This document shows positions 35,976-48,957 of a stretch of 64,000 nt of DNA, piece by piece; position 1 is the stretch's first letter; every line of letters begins with the position of its first letter. The notes beneath the pieces are model-generated. The model worked only from the letters and a program-made list of their open reading frames with translations, had not been told where the DNA came from and searched no databases. Source of the stretch: Nymphaea colorata (lineage: Eukaryota > Streptophyta > Magnoliopsida > Nymphaeales > Nymphaeaceae); assembly GCF_008831285.2 (NCBI RefSeq), contig NC_045142.1, positions 3,353,001-3,417,000 on the forward strand, read 5' to 3'. The position numbers were made by a program, and so were the translations under genes.

Positions 35976-37902
35976 TCTCAGAATGCCAAACTATTTTTTA
36001 CAAAATAAAAAAAAAGTATCCTATAATATGCATCAATTGCAAGGCCTCAAAGCCTGTGCAAGCAACGTACATAGCATAAAAGGGATGATAAATGACAATG
36101 TCGAGCAAGATGGTAGCCGAAAAAGTTTGAATCATGTGAAAAAAAAAATGTTATAATCAAGCAAGCGAATGTGGTATGAAATTTTTCTCTACATAGATTC
36201 ATTCCAATATATTCTATCTTCTACAGATTTCACGAACATATGCCTAAAAGTACTGTTTGAGGGCTCTAGACTGCGAATTATACTGGTCCATTTTGGTTCG
36301 CTAGCCAAGGCTGGCCCATTAAACTTACCTCATAAAGAATGTTACAGTTTACCTGGTTCTGACATCAAGTGCAACAATCAAGGTCATTCCTACATGAGCT
36401 CAAATCATAGTTTGGTTGACCTCAACTTGTCTACTAGCAATTTTTACTTTTCTCCAAAAAAAAAAAAAAAAAAAACTAAAAATAAAGACAACTAACAATT
36501 TACTTAACTTCTGTACATACCCTCAAAGGTTCCTAAGGATCTTGAATATTATATTAAACTTTGAGATATTGCAACGATACTTAATAGTATTTTTTTATAA
36601 AATTTTATTTCTTATATATATAGTTCATATTATATTGAGTACCGTAGCTCTAGCCGACTAGAAATGCGCCAACTCTGAGCGGAGCCGTATGTCACAGAGC
36701 TCTATAATTTTTTAAGAACTTTGTTTGGTGAGGATGTCATATTACTTTTAACTTGTCAAAAAAATAAATGGCAATAAAAGTTGTCCCCTAGTTGTCTTTT
36801 CTAGCTGCCTTGCGAGTTTCTGTTGAGGACTTTACTCTTATTTATCTCTCAAAGTTTCAAACGGGTAGATATCCACATCAACTACTCTGCCTCAATTCTT
36901 TCGACTCATCTTAAACACGAAACCCTTCAACCAAATGAAAGAAATGTATAGTACATTAGAGAAAGCAAACTTAAACTAAATTGCCGGCCTCTCAATACCA
37001 CTTGCTATAAAAATTCCAAAAAATGAATTTAATATAAAAAATCACTATATCCACTTAGAAATAAATGAAAAATACTTTTAAAGAACAAAAATCTAGTTAT
37101 ATCTGACGTTAGCATGCGTGCATCGACCAGTGAATAGAGCCCATTTGCCACCGATTGGATTCGAATTGGCCGGTTCAAGCCAACTTCTCTCCTTTCACGC
37201 CTTGCCCCTATGACGTCCCTAAAGTGCATGCACCAACTTCTCAATTATGCATGGCAAGCTTAGTTTCACGGACCAACTAAGTGACATCTACGATTTGTTC
37301 ACCAAACATTGTTCTTCAAATCAAGCTGCCATCAGCAACTTGATTTGAACGTACATCTAAGCGCTGATCGGTGCTTGAAACTTGTACGTAAGTTTGAACA
37401 AATATAATTCTATTGAAAACTTGGCCTTGTTCACCTTTCTTGTGATCATACACTTCAAGATTTTCATGGTTTCGCCGTTTGAGTGTGAGTTGCCAATTCT
37501 AGATGGAAGGTTTGGTGAATTTTCTCCCCATATTTATTAATTTGGTCTTTCATATATATATATATAATGTAATAGAGTGGTCCCTCAAACTCGTGTCAAT
37601 CAATGTTACTGTAAAATTGAGTGTTAAGGGGAGAGAGGTCCCAACTGGCTGGTCATCATAGTAGAGTTGCATCTTCGTACATCACTATCAAGTATTTATA
37701 GTATTCAAATCCTCACCCACAAAGGCCATGTTCATAACATTAAGGGGTCACATGGCCGCGGTATATCTTTGCACCTAACCATGCGGTAGAGTTACTCCCA
37801 CACATAAACAAAAGCTCGCCATTTAGTGTTCATGACTCGGGCTAAGTCAAGCCAGCATTTAATTCCAGTTCATTGGGCCGCCGAAGTTCGCCCACTTGGC
37901 CG

Positions 37903-38100
37903 TAGGGATGACAATGGATCGGATTTGAATGTGATGTATACCCATTATCGTACTCTTTACCATATCTGAAATGTGAAAGAAGAAAAGTTTATACCATATC
38001 TGAATCCCGATTTTAAAATTCAAATCCGAATCAAAATTTTAAATTCACAGCCGAATCCAGGTCCAGATTATTATATATTAAAAACCCAATATGTCTAAAT
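37903..38100 (+). mobile_element. Truncated relative of the 48958 hAT-like element
   Basis: It begins TAGGGATGACAATGGATCGG, the same type of end as the element at 48958, followed by similar 'AATCCGAATC' text. No right end or target duplication was found. Confidence 0.4.
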
Positions 38101-38803
38101 GCATAAATATTGGATACTTATTTAAAAACTAAATACAAATTGGGTCCTAGCAAAAATATGGACATGAACAGCTGGGTTGAACTTTACGCGGCTATAGGGT
38201 GTTGGACCTTTTCGCCTTAGATCGAAGGTAGGTGAGTGATCAATACTGGGGCAGTGGTTTATTAATGTGCCCTAGTAATGTTTCCATCTAATCTCATATG
38301 GCCAGTAATAATGAACAAGCCAAAACATGAGACTGTATTATATTCAAGCTGTCATTCAACTGCCATTTATTGATCTTCTTTGTATATCCAACAAAAATGT
38401 TCAAGTCATTTGGGAAATCATGTCCCTCCGTGCTCTTCCAATTACGTTAAAGGAACAACTTTCAATTACGTGAGAAGCCTAAACTCAACACAATGCTTAA
38501 TCATGTCCGAGTTCAGGGCAGGCCGGCATTGTCTGTTCTAGTCAACCGATAATATGTATGTAGATATGTATGCAAATAGAGGGACAAACTTATAAGTGTT
38601 AAACACTTGCATGTTAGATGGATAACGAATAATATCAGCCATAAATCCTGTTTAGATTGGTAGTTGAAAGAAAAACAAGAAGAAAAATATATAAATTAAT
38701 TTAGGTAGCAAAAAATGTTCTCAACACCTTTTTCTTCTTTTTCTCCCAACCATTGATCTGAAAAAGGTGAAGGGCTGATATAATTTCTTACTAAGTATTT
38801 CAC

Positions 38804-38812
<9 letters not shown>

Positions 38813-38840
<28 letters not shown>

Positions 38841-38868
38841 ATAGAGAGAGAGAGAGAGAGAGAGAGAG
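38813..38868. repeat. Compound (TA)n-(GA)n microsatellite
   Basis: A TA array (to about 38837) is followed after a few bases by a GA array (38843-38868). Confidence 0.9.
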
Positions 38869-39250
38869 TATGTAAAAATGGCTCTTCTTACTTTTACCCT
38901 TCTTCAGGTTTAAGTTTGTTGTCTTCTTAGACAGGATTTCAAGAAAAATAACTTTCTTAGAAAAGTCTTCTTCTTCTTTCTTAGGTTGCATAAAAGGGCT
39001 CATGTTCTCTAAAGCCAAAGCGTAATGTCTTCTAAATCATATATTCTAAGAACACGTTCCTAAAACACAATGTTTCTTTCATCAAACACCCTTTAAGCGT
39101 ATAGGTACCCAGTGTCCCATGACAAATAAAACAAGCAGAAATAACTACAGCTGAACAATATCCTGAATGTTCTATGAGCCCAACAATGCTGGGACTAACA
39201 ATTCGCCTCAGCATTAATTCTGCAATTGCATCTCAACAACGAATTGGGCG

Positions 39251-39306
<56 letters not shown>
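39251..39306. repeat. Compound (TC)n-(TA)n microsatellite
   Basis: A TC array (39251-39277) joins directly to a TA array (39278-39306). Confidence 0.93.
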
Positions 39307-39307
<1 letters not shown>

Positions 39308-40103
39308 CCGCTCATGAATTGAAGGCCACAAAAATCAACAGCCCTAACTGTAAGTCCGGCATTAATTACAGATCCAAAAAGAGGATGAAAGGTGCACCGG
39401 TTATGCAGAATGTAGATATGCAAATAGATCGCATGTCTGGCCTGATTCCGGCCTGACCTTCAATGTAAGTTAATCTTTCTCGGATCCAACCTACTAAATA
39501 AGGTGCAAATTCCGGCCTCCATGGGCCGGAAAATATTTTGCAGCTAGTGTTATTAAAAGTCGGCCTGAATTGATCGGCGCACTCGAATCGGCTTGCGAGA
39601 CGATTCAAACAACAACATTATGTTATAGTATTGTACTATAGAAAGAATATTGTAAAGTTGGTATTAATTTATGAAAACTAAGTTGTTTGAGATCAGGTGT
39701 CACATCTCTTTCTACTCGACCTTCTCATAAATGGCATTTGCCACACCAATTGCTCCCCGCCGCTTTATTTGGTCGCCAATCGCCGCATTTTCCCCACCTT
39801 ATTTAAAGTTGCCGAAACGGAGGAAAATGACAAAGAGAATTTATTCAACGGTAATGTTTCCACTTAATATATGGTATTTAAGGAGGAACTCTTTTCTCAA
39901 TTGAACTGATAAAAGAATAACAAGAACGAAGCTGTTCAAAAACAATTCGATTGATTTAATTTGTTTCCTATGTGTAGAAGGTAAAAGAAAAGATATACAT
40001 TTTTAATGTTTGCATAGAACAAACCGTCCTTCACCTAAAACCAATAAAACCATACCTTTATACCTCCAACATTAATCTATCTTGCATCCAAATTTGGGTG
40101 AAT

Positions 40104-40249
40104 GTATGATGTATTTTTTAACTTGGGTGTCGTGTTTGTCATCGTGTGTAGTGCAAAAGAGTAACACACCAAAGCATGATAGCGACCACATAATTCAAAC
40201 TTCGATGCCCTTCAATGTAACCGTCTTGCTGCTCGATTGCATTATCAAG
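40104..40249 (-). mobile_element. tRNA-derived SINE with 11-bp target-site duplication
   Basis: TTTGGGTGAAT occurs exactly at 40093-40103 and 40250-40260, bounding a 146-base element. On the minus strand it starts ACTTGATAATGCAATCGAGC, with an A-box-like region, then a degenerate B box (AAGTTTGAATTAT), and ends CCCAAGTTAAAAAATACATC plus a few bases. Length, tRNA-like head, A-rich end and a target duplication over 10 bases together define a short interspersed element moved by LINE machinery. Its 3' end matches the copy at 20003-20140. Confidence 0.8.
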
Positions 40250-41501
40250 TTTGGGTGAATATATTTAGATTCTAACCAGGTAACTGTTCAGAATTGAGTT
40301 TCTTGTGGGGTGGAGAGGAATTATGTGCTAATATAAGTTGACTCAAGTCTAACTTCTATTAATATGCTACTAAAAAAATTATAAAAAATATTAGTCAGAG
40401 CATTAAATTCATAAAAATAAATGTGAGCTAAAATAGAAAAGTTCATTTTTTTTTCTTTCATTTTTTAGTTTCATCTTGGGGTTCAGAACCCGTTGGCTGT
40501 GGAAATCCATTGGAAATTCCATGTCAGGCCCGGCCACTATACTGTGGGTCAAACTGCTTATTTTAAGAACATCTATCTCTAGAATACAGTATGGTATGTC
40601 TCCTAAAATTAAATGTTGCAACTTTTTGACCAAATCAGACTTTATATTTATTTGAGCAATGCCTTTTTTTGCTTGAAATGAATGATTGCGATATTATCTA
40701 CCAGTGATCTCTAGGATTTGAAAATATAATGTACTGCGAGCTGTCGATTATCTAATATGTCGACTCGAAGGGACAACAACAATAAACAAATTAAACAACT
40801 CTCATTCATGCGATTAAGTTTCAACATGAATGTGACCAGAAAGCAGTATAATATTCTCCTACCGCCCATGTATATATATATGGAGGAGTTTTATATTTTT
40901 TGTGCTGCATGGTTATACATTAAAAATCTATCACTAAAAAATAGTCATATGAGCATTAGCAAAGTTTAAGATGTTGCAATGGTTAATAATATTTTTAATA
41001 ATGATTTATGGTACTTTGACCAGCTGATTTTTTATTTTTGATCATTTGACAACATTCAACTTACAAGAACATAAATTTTGTGTACACACACAAATAATGA
41101 CTCTAGCTATCTAAAATCATCCTCTAATCATCCAAGCAAAGCTGTTCATATGAAACAAATAGATGGTTGAGAGAAAAATAAAAAATATATAGTGAATGAA
41201 TAGTGACTAGCATTCCAGAGTCATCTAGTTATCCAAGCAAAGCAAAGCTGGTCATATGAAACAAATAGATTGTTGAAGAAAAATAAGAAAAGAAAGATAT
41301 AAACTAATACTACATGACAAAAATATCAATCACCCTTTTCTATTTGTTTTTCTCTTAACTATCTTAGATTGGAGACGACTCTGATTGGATGACTCTAAAA
41401 AAACTAGTCACCATTCAATTTTTACTATATATATATATATATGTCATCCGACATCTTGAGTTTCCTCCAAGATTAGACGGAGGATAATCTTCTCCTCCTT
41501 G

Positions 41502-41536
<35 letters not shown>

Positions 41537-43577
41537 CTCTGTTGTATTTATGTATAAAGCCTACGGAAGTAAATTGACGTAAATTTTTTAGTTTATAAAA
41601 AAAAATCATTTAAGGAAGTGTAATTTATATGCATAGACGGAATCATGTGTAGAAGATATCATGTACACTTGGCTGAATCTGCCTACAAGGTATGCTGTCT
41701 ACGTTGATGAAGTCAACTCAGAAAAAATAAAAACAGCCCATTAGATTGGGGAGTGATCAGAACTGACAGGCACATTAATACGCGAAGAATTGCGATCCGC
41801 GTTGCAGGTAGAAACTAGGATTGACTTAATGTGATGAGACTTATGAACCCGCGTTTAATTTATGTCTCTGACAGCTTTAGTTGTCAAACACGAAGACGCA
41901 GTACCACAGCAAGATTTGAGAACGCCAAGCGTAGGCATGCATCACCTCTCATTGATTTTTATATTCTTTAATCCTCGGTAAGACCAATTTAGTTTAGAGT
42001 TAATCAGTGGTGGATTTAATTATTCTGATACTTTATACTTTAAGGAGCACACATATATAAATAGATAAAATTTACATAGCTTTTCACATGTAAATAAGAT
42101 GGTTTTGTAGGCTTGTGTGGGCACTTGCCCATATCAACCTACATGTGTCTTCTTCCTTAATATACTTAATGACTATTTGGTTGAAATGATGTTAAACCGG
42201 AGGCTTAACTTGTGTTAGGAACTCAGTCTCTTTTCTAGTCTTTTATATTGCGAGAACATTCACTCAACCCTTTTTTTTTGTTAGGGTACAAGGGTCACTT
42301 TGAGTGCCTTAATATGTCACTCCCACCCCATGCTTTAGCTTGCATAAACTAGAATATAGGGATTTTTATATGGTTTGGAGTTACATCTATGGTCGCACTA
42401 CAGTTTTGCTCTCTCGAAAAATTTATTAACAAAGACAATAATTTCCTTAAAATACATGAGTTTTATCTTTGATGTTGCCGAAGCCCCCCCACATAAGATC
42501 CAAGTTTTTTTTTAGGTGGGGAGTAAGACTCGCATCAACTAAAGTGTTGCACATTCAACATTTACAGTCTAAAAAAATAGCAGTTACAAAAATCAAACTA
42601 CCAACTGAATTCAACAACTAGTATTTATAAAGGTGACTGAGGTGGTGCCAGCGCAGTATGAAGAAAGAAAAATAACGTAAAAATAGTTAATGCACATGTT
42701 CTTCATAATAGCATCAATTAATAAATAAAATAAATGTAGTAAGAAATTATTTTCCCTATTATTCTTCTTTGTCACGTGTGCCATCTCCTAATTCTTGGTA
42801 TTCTTACCGGGACCCTACATTCACTTGTATGAAATTACTCCACATATATATTACTTTATAATATATGCTAATTTCAACTTTGTTTATTAGAGAAAAGGTT
42901 CCTATCAAGTTAATGTCAACAACAAGTTACCTGCAAGCTCGGAACAGACCAACAACCATGATCTGGATCTGGATCCAAACCAAATCTCCAACCAAGAGGA
43001 GTTGCTAAATCCAGTGAGGTTCGGACCCTGCCCATCATTTATCTTGATCCAGACCCGAAAAATTTCCAACCCATAAGGCGGGCTTCACCCTACTGCCACA
43101 TCAAATATTTATTTGCACCTTTGCACCCGCAATCAGGTCGGCAGGACATGTTGGCAGAGCTAGAAGTTCTAGCTCCGCCATAACTAAATGCTCACACCAG
43201 CCCACATGTAGCTCTGACGAACCTATGTTGGCCATAAATCTCTAATCATATACTAAAAATGCAGGTCTTAAATACACAAAGGGATATAAACGGTTCTAGT
43301 TTGGTTAGGTTGCTAGATCCGACCCAATTGGATCCTTCCTCATTGCATTTACCTGTGGACTAATTAACCAAATTTCCAAACCAAAATCCAGACCCATTGA
43401 ACGTAAGATCCAAAAAAGAATACAAGGTAATTGGGTCACCTAGAACCTCACAAGCCTGACTCGATTTACTATTCCCAGATCATGTTTTCTTTCCATTGGA
43501 TCCTACCAAACAATTTGCTTCTGGGTCATTAATAAGATTCTTCTTACTTGTTAATAACAACCAGGTTAATGGAAAAG

Positions 43578-43673
43578 ATTAGCATAACTGGTCGGAACAG
43601 CAGCTGGTAGAAACCAAGTCCATGGCTTGATCCTCATGGGCGTCAACTCCTTATAGAAGGTGCTAGTGCGAGA

Positions 43674-43704
<31 letters not shown>

Positions 43705-43705
43705 T
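43578..43705 (+). mobile_element. tRNA-derived SINE copy (family A) ending in (ATT)n
   Basis: A-box-like TAGCATAACTGG (43580-43591) and B-box-like GGCTTGATCCTC (43624-43635) are followed by TGGGCGTCAACTCC, shared with the copy at 31938. The element ends in about eleven ATT units (43673-43705). No target duplication was recognised. Confidence 0.6.
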
Positions 43706-45075
43706 CTATTGATTGCCAACATTGGGTGAACAGGAGATTAACAACCCACCCATTCTCCCTTCCTGTACAGGATGGAATATGATAACTAAGACAAGATAGC
43801 TGATCTAATTCAAGCAACAGATGAGATGACAAGGTTGGAACTTGGATTTCATGAAGTTTTCAAGGTAAAACCTTCACAGCCACCTGAAAGCTTTCTCAGT
43901 CGAGCAAATACTTTATGCTCTTAACTCAATGGTGCTAGTCATCCATACAATCAATGAAGGCCATAAAGAAGATTCATGAAGCTCTTCCTACTTTCACTTA
44001 ATTCCACGCAAATCGTACACCCATTAAAGCAATAGCTGCGGTATATTAATCACTTGAAAGATCACTACCAAACAGATAAAGGTGGCACTAGGAGATAGAT
44101 GTCTATGTTGAAGGAAACCACGTGTTGATCTAACCGTGTTATTGGGAATCAAAAGACTACGTATCATTCATTGATGCAGAATAGAATGGAAAGGACTACT
44201 TATCATTCAATGAGGACAAGGTGGAAGGTAATTCTGATGGATACTAATTAGAAAGCTGTCACACCTGATGGGTTCTTTGGCAACAGTAACATTTTACTTT
44301 GTTACGAAGCTACCTAAAAAATGAGACAGATACATAGAACATTATAACAAGTGTTTTTAATTAGATTTATGAGACTGTAACAAACTGTAATTGTAGCCAA
44401 ACATCTTTTTAAGAAGCAATGCTATGTATAAATTAACATAGTTTTTAAAGTATCAATGTGCAAATAAATGCTTTTTGTGGGGTTGGTGTGGGCAATTGTC
44501 CACACTGTGTATATGTGGCTCCACTGTTGTTTTGGGATTTTCATTCAAAATTGCAACCTCCATGGTTGAAAACCTAGAAATTTACTATTTAAAAAGGTTT
44601 ATCTGGGGCATGCAAGTGAGGTTTTATGTAGCCTATGAAATTGCAAAACTGTTGGATTATGTGGGCACCTTCCAATGAAGGGCCAACAAAGAGTTAGACA
44701 TTGATTTAGCTTTTGAAAGGTGGGCATTGATGCCACTCGAGCCAGTGATTGCCGACTATCGGCTCTTTGCTCAGGCCTTTCTGGTACATACCAATTACTA
44801 TGGTTAAAAAGTTTGGTATCTAATGTCAAATTGCATGACATGTGTTCTTCAAAGCATTTCATGGCCACAAAGGAAAATTAGGGCATATTCACCAAAGCAT
44901 GTGGGCATGTGTATATATACACACATACACTCAAGCACTCTTTCTGCTACACAAAATATTACAAGGAATTAGGAGAATCTAATTCCTTAATATTAGATTA
45001 TGATATATGGGTGATTATGGGAAGGGGACATGGCCCTTGCCCGCCCCCTTGCCTCTGCCCTTGCAAGTAGAGATG

Positions 45076-45390
45076 GACAAGGAGTCAAGCCAACTCTGGC
45101 TCGACTCGAACTGGCCCGTGTAAGTTTTGAGTTTGAACTTGAGGTAAAACTTTTGTTACAAAAAAAATGAATCGAGTTGGAGTTACATAAGCTCGACTCA
45201 CTCAAACTCGGATCAGCTCTTGCATGTCTTCCCTGTTTATCATTCTTCAATGCTTGTTGGATAAATTTTAACACCCCGTTTGAGGTTTTCATTTTCATTT
45301 AAAGAAAAATATCAAATGACTCGATCGTAAACAAGTGGAGGTCGAGCCGAATGTGACTCAAGCCGAGCTTGAGCTCGATTCGCTCGCTGC
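45076..45390. repeat. Degenerate 'GAGCTCGA'-word repeat
   Basis: Both ends contain text such as CTCGACTCGAACT and GCCGAGCTTGAGCTCGATTC, like the hAT-type elements at 10552 and 56197. The centre is unrelated AT-rich sequence. Terminal repeats and target duplication were not recognised. Confidence 0.4.
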
Positions 45391-46095
45391 ATATTTCTAC
45401 CTGCAAGGCTCCCCTCTTTCTAGAGCAGAAAGATTTCAGAGAGTTTAGTACCTACGAGAAGGTATCTTTATGCTTGGAACAGTAATTGCTAGTGAGATAA
45501 AACAGAGGTGCGTTAATTGCTGCTTGAAAACTAAACTACCAGAAGGTTTGCTACCAATCGAAGAAGACAGATGTCGAGGACCATAAATCTGTCTTTAAAC
45601 ATCTGTTCATACTATCGCCGTGCACATTTACACATGGAGGCTCAGAATAGGGATGGATCTCCGGAATCATAAATCTGCATGACTAGGAGTGTCCGACTGA
45701 GGAGACGGAAAACTGGATTTGAATTCAGAATTTGGCCTTGCGATATTGATGCATGCAGCACAAGCATCTTTCTTTGCTATCTCTGCCCATCATGCAGGCA
45801 AAGCATGCTTCTAAAGAGACGACTTCAATCTATCTATCGGTGAAATAGGTCAGGATATGATAATGGAGTTTTGTGTTTTTTTGAGTTGCAGGGAGACCGA
45901 CCAGATCCTATTGTAAATTAATATTTAGTTAGATTATTCGAAGCCAAAATGTTTACAGCACCCCTCCTCCAGCATTTATCGCGGGATGCAGTCCGAAGAA
46001 ACTGCACAAAATACCAAGAATTAATCAACTATTTCATTATTTTATAAATATATATATACATATTGAAATATGTCAGCAAGCTACCTTTGTGGTCA

Positions 46096-46296
46096 GATGT
46101 TTTTTTTTTAATCTTTTTTAATTTTAAAAACTGTCATAAATGATGCATTTCATGGCTAAAAGTGATAGCTAATCAATTGTCTCGCCCAATAAATCATTTA
46201 TGACAGTTTTTAGAGTCACAAAATAAGAAAAAGATTATCATGGCAAGATGGTTTTTTATTTTTTGTGACACTAAAGATTGTCATAAATGGTACATT
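46096..46296. repeat. Three-arm foldback repeat
   Basis: AAAAACTGTCATAAATGAT (46126-46144) is matched by its exact reverse complement at 46193-46211, and similarity extends outward on both sides through AATCTTTTT. A third arm (46247-46296, ATTGTCATAAATGGTACATT) repeats the left arm in direct orientation. The 19-base perfect arms are 48 bases apart. Confidence 0.8.
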
Positions 46297-46388
46297 CTGT
46301 GTCGTCCGTTGATTGACCATAGTTTTTACCTAAGGAATTTACCATTTGCAATGGCTTTTTGCATCGTAAAACAAAGAAAGACGTTCGG

Positions 46389-46390
<2 letters not shown>

Positions 46391-46482
<92 letters not shown>

Positions 46483-46504
46483 GGAGAGAGAGAGAGAGAG
46501 AGAG
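46391..46504. repeat. Compound (TA)n-(GA)n microsatellite
   Basis: About 44 uninterrupted TA units (46391-46479) followed by a GA array to 46504. It is the longest simple repeat in the window. Confidence 0.97.
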
Positions 46505-47013
46505 AATGCTCGAAGTTATTAGAGGTATTGAGCTTCTAAAACGAGCAAAACGGGCCTAACCAAAGATTTGTAATTTCTCACCGCTTTTCCTTATAAAAGT
46601 TCATGAAAGTTGCATGAGTTAATGAAATTTGGTGACCATCATATACTAAAACCAAGCATTGCGCACATATGTAGGGTTGATCTTAAATTATGCTACCTCT
46701 AGGAGACGTGAACCCTACAAGAGAGAGAGAGAGAGAGTAAATAAGACGACTAGGGTAAAGAAACTATAACTTAAACTTAATTTTTAATGTTTTGTTTCTG
46801 CAATCTAACCTTATATGGCTATGATCTCAAAGGTTATTTAGTAACATACATTCACATTAAGTTAGTCATTTTGCTACTTTAATAATGTTTCTTAATAATA
46901 AAAAATAAACAGCTTTTATAACATCAAAATTTTGATAGAAGAAAAGATCTTTTTCTTTTGCCAACACAAAATTAAGACGTCTCATTTTTATTCCTTACCC
47001 AAGTGGCTTGCTA

Positions 47014-47295
47014 GTACCAAACACAATATAAGAGAGAGAGACAGAAAGAACCTGTTGGCGCAGTAATCCACAGGATATTGTTGGTCAACATGTGAAGATG
47101 ATACGCATAAATTGGGTTGTCAGGTTTGTGTAGTCGGTGTTTTACAAAGTTGAGAACATTTAGGGCGCTATGAGTAACGCGCCATACCAATGGATCGTTC
47201 TCCAATTCCCTTGCATTTTCCGAGTTGGCTCTTGTACTCCACACATCAACCTCGACCGAAAAATCTGTACTGCACAGCAGCAGCTGGTCTGCCAT
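47014..47295 (-). CDS. Orphan open frame, unknown
   Basis: A 93-residue frame starting MADQLLLCSTDFSVEVDVWS and continuing with ordinary-looking sequence (ELENDPLVWRVTHSALNVLN, NPIYAYHLHML). The last residues run into a GA-type microsatellite, and a possible donor (ACAG then GTTCTTTC, about 47052) would let it be a first exon. I recognise no family and no partner exon. It may be chance. Confidence 0.2.
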
Positions 47296-47721
47296 CCTGC
47301 TAGTGGATCTGAGACCTGATTTTCTCAGATATAAAGAGACTTATCTAGAATGTGGGCAGGTCCCAAATGGCCGGACGCCACCGGTTTTCAGTTTTCCTGC
47401 CTCCAAAATCTGGGTACCTCTGGATTCAAGTTAGTACAGTAGAACAGAAAATTTCCAGATGTTGATCTCCTCTAAAGGACCCATCTCTCAAATGGGGACA
47501 GATGGATGTTAACTTCAACTTGTATTGTTCATTGCTGGTTAAATGTGCGTGTGGCTTTGAGCTCAATATGATTCTGATTTAAAGGGTTCGAATTACCAAA
47601 TAGAGTCAGTGGGGTGTCTGCAACTTCATTCCAAAAATTGAAAAGTTCAATGAGAAGAAGATGAAAGATGTGATGAGACTTTGTAGAGTCTCTGTTCGAG
47701 TCAGTTTCAGGCAGAATTGCT

Positions 47722-47722
<1 letters not shown>

Positions 47723-47758
<36 letters not shown>
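47723..47758. repeat. (GA)n microsatellite
   Basis: A GA array of about 36 bases. Confidence 0.93.
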
Positions 47759-47760
<2 letters not shown>

Positions 47761-48158
47761 TTTTGGTGAGGAACTGACAAAGACGTGAAATTTGAAGGCC
47801 ATGATTCCAACGTTCTAAGCAGAGAGAACGTGCAGGCACCTAGATTTGTCATGGCGGAAAGGTCAGGGGCATGTGGGCAGCACGATGGAGGCTCTGGCTG
47901 GTGCTGGAACGAAATGGGTAGCGGCTTAATGTGGTTTAATTGGTCTCTCATGGCTTCCCTCCAGAGTTAAATGTTTCTCTGACTCTCTCCCCCACCCCGA
48001 ACAATAAATTCCACAAACACTATGACGACGTTTCGCTTTCCTGCCGTGGTGCAGCGCTGCACTATCCGTTCGCCTCCGGCCAGGAGAGTCAGAAGCAAAG
48101 GAAACGTCGGTCTCAAGACAGATGGGTCGTGCATGGCGAAGAGAGAGAGAGGTTGCTC

Positions 48159-48305
48159 ATGGCAGGACCATACTCAGTAGTACTGCCAATCAAAAGGAGA
48201 AATCTAATAATGCGCTTGAAAGACACTGCTTTTCTACCACAGAGCACTGAGAAACCGTCCTCTGCTTCGAGTGATTGTGGAATAGAAGGAAATGACAGTC
48301 GGTAG
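48159..48305 (+). CDS. Small open frame of 48 residues, unknown
   Basis: ATG at 48159 opens MAGPYSVVLPIKRRNLIMRL followed by a Ser-rich end. It is in a comparatively GC-rich, purine-rich patch (about 47960-48330) unlike the surrounding AT-rich DNA. No family is recognised and there is no evidence of transcription. Confidence 0.2.
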   Translation: MAGPYSVVLPIKRRNLIMRLKDTAFLPQSTEKPSSASSDCGIEGNDSR

Positions 48306-48957
48306 AGTAGGATCGATCGTGGGCTGACTGTGGAAGAAAGGGAAAAAGTAAAGAAAACGTAACAGATGTGGTGAAAACAGGGAAGTAAGAAGACGAAAGG
48401 ACATGAAATGAAACTGCGTCCTTTCAAGTAAAAGGAATCTTATGTAAAAGCTGAGGTGTTCATCTTCGAGGTTGGACCCCCAAGTGTGACCATCTGCAAT
48501 TTAGAGGTTCCTGTTCAAAATTTTACCAAAACTCCATGCGAGGCAGTAAAGGAGGACCTGAAGAGGGCGAAGCTCTTCTCCTTCTCCTTTTTATTTGAGC
48601 ATTTTCGGGATTAATGAAGATTTGAGATTGTTCTTATTTAGTATTGCTCCTTATGAATGAGCAGCACCACCAGGAAAGTGGACAAATATTACCAAAGGTG
48701 CAACACCATGTGACTTGATCTGCACCCAACTTTAACTTTAGAGGAGCAGCCATAGCAAGTTGTCATTTTATACTAATATTACCAAGAGTGGAATGTAAGC
48801 AACTCTTCTTTTTCAAAAGGAGAGAAGAAGATACAAACAAATTCGCAGTGCTGTTAACAGAGATTTTCTTTTTGTTGCTTGTGTCTTCTCCATCCTCTGA
48901 AATTTGGAGTGATCATACACACAATTGTGGTCTAGACTGGAGTAGATTCTTTGCAAT

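Noticed and set aside
46240-46539. 99-residue frame of repeated IYIYIY
   Set aside because: It is the translation of a TA microsatellite.
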